64,000 nt of DNA from CBFDBF01 sp050287965 (GTDB lineage: Bacteria; Pseudomonadota; Gammaproteobacteria; Chromatiales; Chromatiaceae), in assembly GCA_050287965.1 (NCBI GenBank), contig JBNKCX010000010.1, positions 1 through 64,000 on the forward strand, in the 5' to 3' direction. The position numbers were made by a program, and so were the translations under genes. The first letter of the stretch is position 1. Every line of letters starts with the position of its first letter. The notes under the pieces were generated by a model. That model was not told the DNA's origin, did not search any database, and was given only the letters and a program-made list of their open reading frames with translations. Positions 45,801 to 54,459 of the stretch are shown one piece after another.

Positions 45801-46004
45801 CCCCTGCTCCACTTCCTCGGGGGTGGCGCCGGGGTAAGCGATGCGTACGGTGATCCGGTCCTGTTCGAAGGCGGGGAACACTTCCTGTTGAATTTTGAAG
45901 GCGGTGAACAGACCGCCGACCAGCAATACCAGCATCAGCAGATTGGCGGTAACCGAGTTACGCGCCATCCATGCGATGGGCCCCTTCTGCCAGGTTTCGC
46001 TCAC
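42897..46004 (-). CDS. RND efflux permease (inner-membrane subunit)
   Basis: 1035 residues. Proton-driven drug/metabolite exporter. Twelve membrane segments in the two-halved RND layout; the proton-relay acidic pair lies in ALGIVVDDAIIAGENIYE (about 402-419), and the second half carries MIALGGVVVNDALVMIDYA. The sequence is nearer the broad hydrophobic/amphiphilic group than heavy-metal CusA. Its start overlaps the adaptor stop (46001-46004), so translation is coupled. Substrate unknown. Confidence 0.95.
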   Translation of the reverse strand: MSETWQKGPIAWMARNSVTANLLMLVLLVGGLFTAFKIQQEVFPAFEQDRITVRIAYPGATPEEVEQGVILAVEEEVRSMEGIDEVYSTAAEGSATIYLDLLSDADGQKLYQDVQQAVARITTLPEETERPRITLDIHKHQVIDLQVYGDVDEQSLYRAAQRVREALLQLPEITQVDLRGARAVEIHIEIPEPVLRAHNLTLNEVAQAVRALAIDRAGGSIDTRAGEILLRVNERRQWAQEFAALPLISGEGGVLLRLGDIAEVSEGFADSNQEASFNGTRGIGVAISRVGDQTPRGVSEAVRDALPGIKASLPPQIELTVLNDRSEIYLQRLQLLLKNGLIGLVLVLVMLSIFLEFKLAFWVTVGIPTSFLGALLFLPWMDVSVNMISLFAFIIALGIVVDDAIIAGENIYEYRQRGMGFLEASIRGARDISIPISFSILTNIVAFMPMLFVPGSFGNVWAVIPLVVISVFLISWVEALFILPAHLAHVRDRRLSHWGEMVHQRQQRFSFAFRHFVEDSYGPFLRRAVHHRYFTVTCALALLAVVMAIPVSGHMGFILMPKVEADHADTTVTLPVGTPIARVEAVRDRLLAALDKVIADNGGEQLSKGIYTQVDENQISIRAYLQPPEQRPISTADVVKLWRKEVGIIPGTESSRYESDRGGPGSGASISVELSHSNVDMLERAASALAEQLTEFSNVKDIDDGYTPGKKQFDFRLTAEARSLGLTSSEIGTQIRAAFYGAEALRQQRGNDEVKVLVRLPEAERQQVYDLEQMLIRTPAGGYVPLAQAVEFKPGRAFTKIDHRNGRRTVTVTANVEPIGETARVMTTVRQELLPQLLRDYPGLSFSFEGRQASMRDAAMSLKISGAIALIVVFALLAVPFRSYVQPLIVMSAIPFGAVGAILGHLLMGYNLSMISVMGMIALGGVVVNDALVMIDYANARRAEGVSAFEAIVSAGVRRFRPILLTTVTTFGGLAPMIFETSRQARFMIPMAISLGYGIVFATAITLVLVPSLYVITDDMIQRARSAFGLEPRTQ

Positions 46005-47209
46005 GGTGTCTTTTTCCCGGTTCCCGCGGCGGTGCGTAACGGCATACCATCCACCGGGATCGCCAGTTCACTGGTCACGATACGTTCCCCCGGTTCAACG
46101 CCATCCTGCACGTAGACCCGTTGACTGCCGCTGTAGATCAGCTGCAGTGGACGGATGGTAAGCTTGTCCTCCTTGTTCATCAGCCACAGGGTATCGTCGT
46201 CCCGCAGCCAACTGCGTTCCAGTGCCAGCACGTTCTGGAGTTCCTTTCCCGTGATCTCGGCGCGTACAAAGGCGCCCAGTAACAGCGACGGCTGATTCTG
46301 ATCGGTCAGTGCCAGGGGGTCATCAACGGCCACCAGCAGCCGTGCCATGCGACCTTTCTCATCCAGGTCTCCGCGTACCCGGATGATCCGGCCTTCACGG
46401 TAGCGCTCTTTGCCCCATACCTTTTCCTGATACAGGCGTACCGTGGATCCCGGTTGGCCGTCGCTTGGCAGTTCCAGCCAGCGCAGGTTGGCCGCCGGAA
46501 CCGCCAGCTCCACCCAGAAGGTGTCGGTATCCACCAGAGTGGCGAGTTGTGCGCCGTTGCTTACCCGGGTGCCGATATTGACCTGCCGGTCCAGCACCAG
46601 GGCGTTGAACGGGGCCTTGACGGCGGTGCGGTCCAGATCCAGCTCCGCCGCGGCCAGTGCGGCTTTGGCCGCAGCCACCGCGGCTCGGGCGGATTCCCGC
46701 TGGGGTTCGCGCAGCATCAGACGGCGCTGGTCCTCGGAGGCTCCGGTCTCCTGTGCCAACAGCGCAAACTCCTGTTCCGCCACCGCCCGTCTGCCTTCCT
46801 CCAGGGCCAGATCGGCTCGCGCCTTGGTAAGCTCGGCCCGCGCCTGACGCACCGCGAGTTCATAGTCCGTGGGGTCGATCTGCAGCAGCTCTCCTCCTTT
46901 GGGGATATGGGCACCGGGTTCGAATGCCTCTCCGGTGTGCCGGACCTCACCCGCTACCTGGGATTGCAGTTCGATCTGGCGGGCCGCCTGTACCGTACCC
47001 CATGCATCGATGGTGATGCGCACGGTTTCCGGCGAGACGCTGGTTACCTCCACCAGCCTTGCTTCCTGTGTCGGCGGACCCCGCCGGGCGGAGGTGGAAC
47101 TCAGCATCAGAATGGCCACTATCAGAACCGCTGCCAGCACCACTGCAACGGGGGCCACGATCGTCCATGGATACCGGCGTGGGCTGGAGACGGGTGTTAC
47201 TTCAGTCAT
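46001..47209 (-). CDS. RND efflux periplasmic adaptor (membrane fusion protein)
   Basis: 402 residues. Single N-terminal membrane segment (about 16-35), then lipoyl halves around a coiled coil (about 120-200, rich in Ala, Arg and Glu), with VKAPFNALVLDRQVNIGTRV as the second lipoyl half. Joins the RND pump to the outer-membrane channel. One base after the outer-membrane gene's stop and 4 bases overlapping the pump gene, so the three form one operon. Confidence 0.95.
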   Translation of the reverse strand: MTEVTPVSSPRRYPWTIVAPVAVVLAAVLIVAILMLSSTSARRGPPTQEARLVEVTSVSPETVRITIDAWGTVQAARQIELQSQVAGEVRHTGEAFEPGAHIPKGGELLQIDPTDYELAVRQARAELTKARADLALEEGRRAVAEQEFALLAQETGASEDQRRLMLREPQRESARAAVAAAKAALAAAELDLDRTAVKAPFNALVLDRQVNIGTRVSNGAQLATLVDTDTFWVELAVPAANLRWLELPSDGQPGSTVRLYQEKVWGKERYREGRIIRVRGDLDEKGRMARLLVAVDDPLALTDQNQPSLLLGAFVRAEITGKELQNVLALERSWLRDDDTLWLMNKEDKLTIRPLQLIYSGSQRVYVQDGVEPGERIVTSELAIPVDGMPLRTAAGTGKKTP

Positions 47210-47210
47210 G

Positions 47211-48671
47211 TCAGTTCTTCCTCTCAGAATCGGTCATCGGCGGGGTCATGATCCAGCCGCCGGCCAGCGCGCGCACCAGGGCGATGCGGTTGCTGAGCAG
47301 TTCTCGTTCCGCGGTTACCTGCTGACGTTCCAGGGACTGGCGGGAACGCAGGGCATCGAGTACCGAAAGGTAATCGCTGTCCCCCTGGAAGTAGCGTTGC
47401 CGTTCCTGGCGTACCACCGCTTCCGCCTGTTGCGACTGGCTGCTCAGACTCTCCAGATAGGCCCGTTGTTCCAGTTCGGAGATCAGCGCGTCTTCAACTT
47501 CGCCGATGGCCTCCAGCAGGGTCTGGCCATAGTTGTTCAGTTTTTCCGTTACCACGGCGCCGGTGCGATCCGCCTCGGCCTTACGCTGGCCGCCGTCAAA
47601 TAACGGCGCCGCCAGTTGAGCGGCAAGGGTGCCGAGCCAGCTTTCGAACAGAGCGCCGGTGGAGCCGCCGGGGGTACGGAATACGGCGCTGAGATCGAGG
47701 CGCGGATAGCGTGCCGCTACTGCCTCCGCGGCGCGGGCATCGGCGGCGCGTAACTGCAGAAAGGCGGCCTGCAGATCGGGGCGGCGCTGTACCAGCGTGG
47801 CGGGAATTCCGGTGGCAGGCAGAGGCGGAAGCTGCGGAAGAGTCGAGTCCTCCGGCAGTTGGGTGTAGCCCGGTACGGAACCGAGCAGGACCGCCAACTG
47901 GTGCTTCAGGATCTGCAACTGCCTTCTTACCTTGGCCTGCTCTCCCTCCGTCTGGGCCAGCAACTGACGCTGACGATAGATGTCGCTGGCACTGGCCTGG
48001 CCTACCCGAAAGCGCGCTTCCACCAATCGCAGCAGGTTCTTATTGGTGGTGATCTGGTTCTCAACCAGGGCCAGCTGCATGCGCTGCTCGATCAGTTGAT
48101 ACCAGGTATCCGCCAGGGTGGCGCTGAGGGTGATGGCGCTGGTTTGCAGATCCGCGGCGGAGGCCTGGGCATCGAAGTCCGCGGCTTCGCTGGCTGCTCG
48201 AATGCGCCCCCACAGGTCCAGTTCATAGGATGCGGAAAGCTGAACGTTTTTCGTCGTGACCTCTTTCGGGGATTCCGCTATCTGGCGGTTGAGGTTGTAT
48301 TGCAGATTCAGCTCCGGCCAGAGGGGCGCCCCTGTCCGGCGGGCCAGGGCGTTGGCCTGATCAAGCCTGGCCCAGGCGGCGCGCAGGGAAAAGTTGTGTT
48401 CAAAGGCCCTGGTCATGAGCTGGTCGAGGCTCGGGTCTCGGAACTCCTGCCACCAGTGTTCGGAGGTGCTGTACGGCTGGGGATCGCTGATGCTGAACCG
48501 GTCCGGCAGCTGCAGCGGCAGATCCGGTCGCGGTGGCGTTACCGCGCAGCCCGCCAGCAGCAGAAGGGTTGCCGCTACCGCCGCGAGCCGCGCAGGATTC
48601 CGCCCGCGCGCGGAAGACGACCGCACGCCGCGGGCCGGGTGATCCGAAAGAGGTGATATGCCATCCATCAT
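47211..48671 (-). CDS. RND efflux outer-membrane lipoprotein (NodT/OprM type)
   Basis: 486 residues. The signal peptide ends in a lipobox LLAGC (Cys near residue 42), so it is a lipid-anchored TolC-family channel. Two OEP repeats are visible, each opening with a helix such as DQLMTRAFEHNFSLRAAWARLDQANA. First gene of the efflux operon; order is OMF-adaptor-pump. ATG 48671 or ATG 48668 are both possible. Confidence 0.93.
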   Translation of the reverse strand: MMDGISPLSDHPARGVRSSSARGRNPARLAAVAATLLLLAGCAVTPPRPDLPLQLPDRFSISDPQPYSTSEHWWQEFRDPSLDQLMTRAFEHNFSLRAAWARLDQANALARRTGAPLWPELNLQYNLNRQIAESPKEVTTKNVQLSASYELDLWGRIRAASEAADFDAQASAADLQTSAITLSATLADTWYQLIEQRMQLALVENQITTNKNLLRLVEARFRVGQASASDIYRQRQLLAQTEGEQAKVRRQLQILKHQLAVLLGSVPGYTQLPEDSTLPQLPPLPATGIPATLVQRRPDLQAAFLQLRAADARAAEAVAARYPRLDLSAVFRTPGGSTGALFESWLGTLAAQLAAPLFDGGQRKAEADRTGAVVTEKLNNYGQTLLEAIGEVEDALISELEQRAYLESLSSQSQQAEAVVRQERQRYFQGDSDYLSVLDALRSRQSLERQQVTAERELLSNRIALVRALAGGWIMTPPMTDSERKN

Positions 48672-49011
48672 GCAAGGTTATTTATAAAGGAACGACTGAA
48701 TCTCATTATCGCGGGTATGGCGCTAAAGATGAATGATGATTTTGTATCAGTTTGTTACAAATGAAGGTATCCGGGTGCCTGCCCGCAGGGCGGTTTGGGT
48801 AGGGACTGCTTGTTAAACAATCCGGTTAGCAATGGGTTTGTGCAAAATTTTTTACTCCTGCCGATACCGGGATTCACAAAACCGCGTCGGTTTTCCGTTC
48901 GATGAGTCTGAAACCAAAACGCGTCATTTGCCGCATTAACCTGCGGCAAATAACATATTGATAAATAAGATAAATGTACTGCACAATTTCTGAGTCGAAT
49001 TGGGGGCAATT
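48672..49011. other. divergent intergenic region: efflux operon / ECF sigma
   Basis: 340 bases without a gene. It must hold promoters for both the efflux operon and the sigma gene. Seen: a perfect 9-bp hairpin TTTGCCGCA/TGCGGCAAA at 48927-48950 with loop TTAACC and no T run, and an AT-rich stretch with GATAAATAAGATAAATG just before the sigma gene that loosely resembles a Fur site. Neither can be confirmed by eye. Confidence 0.4.
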
Positions 49012-49530
49012 GTGCGGTCACCTAATAATAACAATAAAATTGATATTGCCGGCCTCTACCGGGAATACGGCGATATGCTGCATCGGTTCATCGCTAGAAA
49101 ATTACCACGCGGCGATGCGGCCGATTTGATGCACGATACCTTCATCCGGGTCCTCTGTCTGGCGGAGGGCTACGAGCTCCGCAGCCCACGTCCGTTCCTG
49201 TTTCGAGTGGCCTACAATCTGGTCCTCGATCACCTTAGGGCGCGCGGCAACGACAATTGCGAGATATACGATAGCGACGACCTGGCCAGGAGTCTGGGGG
49301 ATAATCTGACGCCGGAAGTCACGGTGTATGCACAGCAGCGGTTGACGGTTTTACAGCAGGCGGTTTCCGAATTGCCCCCCCGTTGCAGACAGGTCTTTCT
49401 TCTACATAAGTTCCGGCACAAAAGTCACGCCGCCATCGCCGAAGAGCTGGGCATTTCCGTCAACATGGTTGAGAAACACATTATCCGCGCACTTGCACAC
49501 TGTCGCCAGCGGCTCGCGGCCCTGGATTAA
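49012..49530 (+). CDS. ECF sigma factor, FecI type
   Basis: 172 residues from GTG 49012 with GGGGG 5 bases upstream. Region 2 reads YREYGDMLHRFIARKLPRGDAADLMHDTFIRVL with the core-binding motif, and region 4 is LPPRCRQVFLLHKFRHKSHAAIAEELGISVNMVEKHI with its HTH. No anti-sigma fused. The following FecR and TonB receptor genes indicate cell-surface signalling control: the sigma is released when the receptor binds its ligand. Iron regulation is likely by family but not proven. Confidence 0.93.
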   Translation: MRSPNNNNKIDIAGLYREYGDMLHRFIARKLPRGDAADLMHDTFIRVLCLAEGYELRSPRPFLFRVAYNLVLDHLRARGNDNCEIYDSDDLARSLGDNLTPEVTVYAQQRLTVLQQAVSELPPRCRQVFLLHKFRHKSHAAIAEELGISVNMVEKHIIRALAHCRQRLAALD

Positions 49531-49609
49531 AGTGTGTTGACGGCCCTGTTGCGATGGGGGTCGTCGACGGGTTGGCGCCGATGCCCATCATTGGAATAGA
49601 ATCCACCCC

Positions 49610-50572
49610 ATGCTCCATGGTGACGATTTCAATGATCGGGATCAGTCTGCCGTCCGGGAACAGGCGGCGGAGTGGTTTGTGCGCATGGGTGGAAGCCGGG
49701 TCTCCGAAGAGGAACGCAGCGCATTTGGTCTGTGGTTGCGTGCTCACCCGGAGAACCTCAGGGAGTATCAGGCGGTTCAGGAGTTGTGGCAGGAACTTGA
49801 TGACTTAAAAAACGTCATTCCTATTGCAGATGCCGGGACCGACGCCCGAGCGCATCACAAACTGGCGGGGCGATTTCTTGTAGCGGCCGCCACGCTGGCG
49901 ATTCTAATGTTCACCGGGTTGTTGGTCTTTCTCTTCGAACCGGGCAGTTATGAAACAGGCAAAGGAGAGCAGCGAACACTCCACTTGGCCGATAACTCAG
50001 TGGTGCGGCTCAATAGCGATACCTTGTTGCGGGTGGAGCTGACCTCTGAGCAGCGTACGCTCCAGCTGCTCAGGGGCGAGGCCTATTTTGAAGTTGCACA
50101 TGATCCCGATAGGCCGTTTGTTGTTATTACTGCGGGCGGAACGGTACGGGCGGTCGGTACCCGATTCAATATCTACCGACAGTCATCGGATGTGCTTGTA
50201 ACGGTGGTGGAAGGACGCGTCGAAGTGGCTGCGGGGGAAGGGGGGACGCGTCTGTTGAATGCTGAAGAGGTGATCGCCTTTGGAACGGATGGGCGTTCTC
50301 TTTCGCAAATCGGGCGCCGAAATAATCATTCCCTGGATTGGCTGGAGGGGCGTATCTATTTCGAAGCGACGCCGCTGGCTGATGTCGTAGCGCAACTGAA
50401 CCGTTACCTGGAAACACCATTGCGTATAACCGATCCCGGACTGAACGATCTCAGGCTCAGCGGCACGTTCCGTATCGCCAATCTGGAGTCATTCCCTGAA
50501 CTGCTGCCTCGGCTGCTTCCGGTGGCGCTGGAGCGTTCCGCTGGCAGCGTACTGCTAAGCCGCTCCCGCTAG
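49610..50572 (+). CDS. FecR-family anti-sigma regulator
   Basis: 320 residues. Cytoplasmic N-terminus with the conserved REQAAEWFVRM and EEERSAFGLWLRAHPENLREY (about 16-55), a single membrane segment (about 91-111), and a periplasmic FecR domain with LRGEAYFEVAHDPDRPFVV. It senses the STN domain of the receptor and controls the adjacent sigma. The C-terminal secretin/STN-like DVVAQLNRYLETPLRITDP is also typical. Confidence 0.93.
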   Translation: MLHGDDFNDRDQSAVREQAAEWFVRMGGSRVSEEERSAFGLWLRAHPENLREYQAVQELWQELDDLKNVIPIADAGTDARAHHKLAGRFLVAAATLAILMFTGLLVFLFEPGSYETGKGEQRTLHLADNSVVRLNSDTLLRVELTSEQRTLQLLRGEAYFEVAHDPDRPFVVITAGGTVRAVGTRFNIYRQSSDVLVTVVEGRVEVAAGEGGTRLLNAEEVIAFGTDGRSLSQIGRRNNHSLDWLEGRIYFEATPLADVVAQLNRYLETPLRITDPGLNDLRLSGTFRIANLESFPELLPRLLPVALERSAGSVLLSRSR

Positions 50573-50714
50573 TCTCCCTTATCCTCCCCACACGGCGCCG
50601 CTTTCCGCGATTGAATGTCAGGGTTTTCCTCTGTCGTTCGTCTCAGTATCTATGGCATCCCTGGATATTTGGGATGGCGCTGGATGTGTGGCGAAGAGCA
50701 GCGGGGAAATTAGA

Positions 50715-53003
50715 GTGGAGCCAAAAATAGAACAAATCCTGTCCGAGTTCCGTGTGTTCAAGCGTGGTGCCTTGGCGCTGATTCTGGCACTTGTCTTTGG
50801 GGTTCAAACGGCGTTCGCGGAGGAATCGGTCGAGTTCGATATCGGGCCGCAACCCCTTGAAACGGCCCTCAAGGCATTCATGGAACAGTCACGTGTCGAT
50901 TTGCTTTACCCGGCGGACCGGATGAAGAGCCTGCGCACAAACGGGGTACGCGGTGTCCGGGATCCCGATGAGGCATTGAGGCTGCTGTTGAGCGGAACCG
51001 GCGTGGTGATGGAGCGCCGCGGGGAGGTATTTTTGCTTATTGATGGTGAAGCGGCAGGGCGGCGGGGCGAGATCCCGCCGACTATCACCATTACCGCAAC
51101 CCGTACCGAACGGGATCTGCTGGAGGTCCCCGCCAGTGTTTCAGTGGTAACCGCCGACGAGATCAAACGTCAGCATGCCGGAAAATCGGAAGATGTCCTG
51201 CGTTCCCTGCCGGGGCTGGATCTTATTTACATGGCGGGAGATTCTTCCGCCAGTATTCCGGTTCTGCGCGGTCTGGGCCAGAGCTTCGCCGGTACTACCA
51301 CCCAGGCTTATCTGAACGGTATGCCGATCGAACCGCTGGCGATCACGCGCCGCTATCTCTGGTATACAGTCGATCCCTCCACCATCGAGCGCATCGAGGT
51401 GGTGCGTGGTCCCAGTTCAGTGTTGTACGGGCCTAACGCGATGGGGGGCGTGATCAACGTTATTACAAAGCGAGGCGGCGGAGAGCCCTTCGCCGACGTG
51501 GTGCTGGGTCTCGGTTCTCACGACGGCCGCTCGGCGCAAATATCGGCGGGGGGCTCCGCCGGTGATTTCGATACCTATTTTAGCGCCAGCTTCAAAGATA
51601 CCGACGGCTACAAGCAGCTTACAGAAACCCCGGCGCCCTGGGCCCTATGGTATTCGCCGGATTACGCCGATCTGGACGGCCACGACAGTGAATCGATGAA
51701 GTTGAACGGGCGCCTGACTTGGTGGCTTGGAGAGGATACCGATCTTTCGTTGGGGGCCTACCGTTTCAGGAACGAGGGCGCGGTGCTGGGAGGTCATCCC
51801 AATTACCGAATCGAGCAGGAAGGGTACGTATACGATGCCGCGCTTACCCATCGTTTTTCCGCCGGCCATGTGTTTAAGAGCAAGCTTGCCTATTCGGATG
51901 TATCGGCGCCGGAACGCACCTATGACGATATCGCCTGGGGCGGCACTGGTCTTGAACTGGTCGGTTGGGACGATGAGTATGAAGAGTCTCTCGCCGTGGA
52001 TGTGCAGTTGGATCTTAAGCTGCTACCGACCAATACGCTGACTCTGGGCGGCACCTGGTGGGACGGAGAGTATTCCGCAGCGGAATACGATACTTCGGAC
52101 GTTGAAGTATGGAGTGGTGAAAACAAGAGTCGTACCTACGGAATTTTTGTGCAGGATGAGCATCAATTCGATCGTCTCACGATCACCCTGGGTGGGCGCT
52201 ATGATATCTATGAGCATTACGATTATGAATCCAACGGCATCGGTATCCCGGATGCGGATGACGAGGTATTCACGCCTCGAATGGCACTTAACTATCGATT
52301 GGACGAAGGGTTTTCCATTTACGGTTCAGCCGGGACTGCCTATGTCCCTGCTCCCAACAGCCTTAAATACCGCAGTGGTGCGATGTGGCTGAACAACCCC
52401 GATCTGAAGCCGGAGACTTCCACTTCCTATGAGATCGGTGTCAAGTTCCGCGATCCGGCCGACACCCTGGAGGGCAGCGCGGCCTTTTATCGAACCATCT
52501 ACGAAGACAAGATCGCGGTGGCGATGGTGGGTCCGCAACGGCAGTTCCAGAACCTCGGCGAAACCCGCGTATACGGTCTCGAACTGGATCTTCGCTCCCG
52601 CCTGGGCGATTACTGGGAACCGTTTTTCAACTACACCTATACCGATTCCGAGATCACCGAGAACCCCTCTGACACTTCCTTGGAAGGTAACGAGACGGCC
52701 AATACACCGAAGCATAAGGCCAATCTCGGACTGCTTTACGACAATCCCAACTGGATGACCGCTCAGGCCATAGGTCGTTATGTCGGCAAGCGCTACTATC
52801 AGGATAGTAATGCCGATAACACCCGGGTGAAGGGTCATTTTCTTGTCGACCTGAAACTGTCGAAAACCTTTCATGCTGCTGCCGGTCCCGAGTGGACGGC
52901 CAGCCTCTCGGTGGACAACGTGTTCGACCAGGAGGGTTACGGTTTCTGGTATGAACAGCTGGATGGCAGGAACTTTTGGTTGGAACTCGGAGCAAGGTTC
53001 TGA
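50715..53003 (+). CDS. TonB-dependent outer-membrane receptor with STN signalling domain
   Basis: 762 residues from GTG 50715 (GGGGAA upstream); an ATG at 50652 is in frame but gives an odd pre-signal. Signal peptide about 18-37. The STN domain (about 40-105) reads FDIGPQPLETALKAFMEQ and FLLIDG, meant to touch the FecR protein. Plug from about 120 with VSVVTADEI and RIEVVRGPSSVLYGPNAMGGVINVITK, then a 22-strand type barrel ending NFWLELGARF with terminal Phe. It imports a ferric or other chelate; ligand unknown. Its stop overlaps the next ATG by one base. Confidence 0.93.
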   Translation: MEPKIEQILSEFRVFKRGALALILALVFGVQTAFAEESVEFDIGPQPLETALKAFMEQSRVDLLYPADRMKSLRTNGVRGVRDPDEALRLLLSGTGVVMERRGEVFLLIDGEAAGRRGEIPPTITITATRTERDLLEVPASVSVVTADEIKRQHAGKSEDVLRSLPGLDLIYMAGDSSASIPVLRGLGQSFAGTTTQAYLNGMPIEPLAITRRYLWYTVDPSTIERIEVVRGPSSVLYGPNAMGGVINVITKRGGGEPFADVVLGLGSHDGRSAQISAGGSAGDFDTYFSASFKDTDGYKQLTETPAPWALWYSPDYADLDGHDSESMKLNGRLTWWLGEDTDLSLGAYRFRNEGAVLGGHPNYRIEQEGYVYDAALTHRFSAGHVFKSKLAYSDVSAPERTYDDIAWGGTGLELVGWDDEYEESLAVDVQLDLKLLPTNTLTLGGTWWDGEYSAAEYDTSDVEVWSGENKSRTYGIFVQDEHQFDRLTITLGGRYDIYEHYDYESNGIGIPDADDEVFTPRMALNYRLDEGFSIYGSAGTAYVPAPNSLKYRSGAMWLNNPDLKPETSTSYEIGVKFRDPADTLEGSAAFYRTIYEDKIAVAMVGPQRQFQNLGETRVYGLELDLRSRLGDYWEPFFNYTYTDSEITENPSDTSLEGNETANTPKHKANLGLLYDNPNWMTAQAIGRYVGKRYYQDSNADNTRVKGHFLVDLKLSKTFHAAAGPEWTASLSVDNVFDQEGYGFWYEQLDGRNFWLELGARF

Positions 53004-54346
53004 TGCTGGCCGGACAGATTTGTTTCGGCTTGGCCCTGCTGGTGTTTCTGTCTTCGCCGGTACTGGGATGTCGGCCCTTCGGTTCTTACCAGTTCGCGGA
53101 GGATTCGGAAGGGGGTGTCTGGTTCACCGAGGGTGACAACAATGCCATCTCCCGCCTAGCCCCGGACGGGAGGGTGACTGCGCATCCTCTGCCGACGCCG
53201 CAATCGGAACCTGCCTCCCTGGCGCTGGCGCCATCAGGAGCGGTCTGGTTCGTCGCCCTGGATGCCGGAAAGGTCGGTCGGATCGAACCGGACGGCCGTA
53301 TCGTTGAATATGCCGTCACCGACGGTCATCCCAGCCTGGTGGCCGTGGACGGAAACGGTGAAGCCTGGTTTACGCAGATGGCCGGCAACGAAGACGGCAG
53401 GCAGCACACTGGTCATGGCGCACACGGGATCGCCAAGGTAGGGCGCATAGACCGCGACGGGAAAATGCACGGTTCTCCGGTGCCGGTAGGATGGCCGACA
53501 TCCATCGCCTTCGATGGACGGGGCCGGGCATGGGTGACCCTGCTGGTACCTGGCGGCAAGACGGGGGACCCCAAGGGTCTTCTGGCACGGCTATCACCTC
53601 AGGGAGAGTGGCATATCGCTGAAGAGTGGGAAAACAGTTGTCCGGGTAATCTGGCGCATACGCCGAAGGGTGGACTCGCCTTCTCCGATCACTGTCGGGA
53701 GGTCCTCGGTCGGGTAGATATCGAGGGTGCGGTCACCATCCAGGAATTGCCTCCGAAGACCTACATACAACAAATGTCGGCGGCTGAAGATGGCATGTTG
53801 TGGTTTACGGGCGATGAAAAGGGACGCCTGGGCCGCATCGACCTGCAGGGCGGGGTGAGCTACGTAGAACGGCCGGAAAATGGAGACCAGACCATGGCGG
53901 TTCTGGCCGCCGGCAACGGCGATGTGCTGTTCTCGGAGTTCTATAATTACAATATAAACCGCCTGAAAAGCAGCGGTGAGTTCGTGGAACATCTGGTCAA
54001 TGTCGATGACCGCAAGCAGGTGCGTAAGGTTACCGAGGGTGAGGTGTGTCGCATCGAGTTCGCCGCCCGTATCGCTTCCAAGGCCGCGATGGACAAACGG
54101 CGCGCCGAAGAGGTGCGGAATGGCCGCTTCAGGCCGGATGGCAAAGGCACGGAGAAACTGGTCCGGCAGAAGTGCCTGGTCTGTCATGATGCCCGCCGCC
54201 TGTTGCTTTCCAGGCGTAGCGACTGGACTCCCAGTATCAACCGCATGCGCGCCTACCGCGAAGTGCGGGAGGTTGAGCCGCTGACCGACGAGGAGAGCCG
54301 TCGCTTGGTAAGCTACTTCAATGCGTATTACGGCATAGATCAGTAG
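53003..54346 (+). CDS. Vgb-like beta-propeller fused to c-type cytochrome domain
   Basis: 447 residues from ATG 53003, overlapping the receptor stop. A signal peptide ends VLGC near residue 22, a borderline lipobox. The propeller blades repeat a pattern like GGVWFTEGDNNAISRLAPDG, GAVWFVALDAGKVGRIEPDG and GMLWFTGDEKGRLGRIDLQG, as in virginiamycin B lyase-type proteins. The C-terminus (about 385-447) has a heme site CLVCH and helix DEESRRLVSYFNAYYG, as in the heme domains of propeller dehydrogenases. Role with the receptor: perhaps reductive release or processing of the imported chelate. That is inference. Confidence 0.85.
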   Translation: MLAGQICFGLALLVFLSSPVLGCRPFGSYQFAEDSEGGVWFTEGDNNAISRLAPDGRVTAHPLPTPQSEPASLALAPSGAVWFVALDAGKVGRIEPDGRIVEYAVTDGHPSLVAVDGNGEAWFTQMAGNEDGRQHTGHGAHGIAKVGRIDRDGKMHGSPVPVGWPTSIAFDGRGRAWVTLLVPGGKTGDPKGLLARLSPQGEWHIAEEWENSCPGNLAHTPKGGLAFSDHCREVLGRVDIEGAVTIQELPPKTYIQQMSAAEDGMLWFTGDEKGRLGRIDLQGGVSYVERPENGDQTMAVLAAGNGDVLFSEFYNYNINRLKSSGEFVEHLVNVDDRKQVRKVTEGEVCRIEFAARIASKAAMDKRRAEEVRNGRFRPDGKGTEKLVRQKCLVCHDARRLLLSRRSDWTPSINRMRAYREVREVEPLTDEESRRLVSYFNAYYGIDQ

Positions 54347-54409
54347 ACCGCAGGGCGTCTTTCAGTTGTTTTCGGGGTGTCTGTGCCGGGTGCTCCGAAA
54401 TAGGATTAA

Positions 54410-54441
54410 AAAAAGGCCGCAGCTTTCGCTGAGGCCTTTTT
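54410..54441 (+). terminator. rho-independent terminator after the TonB cassette
   Basis: AAAAAGGCC and GGCCTTTTT enclose an inner CAGC-TTTC-GCTG stem (54410-54441). It may also act on the convergent unknown operon. Confidence 0.85.
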
Positions 54442-54459
54442 GTTGGTTTTCGCGCCACC

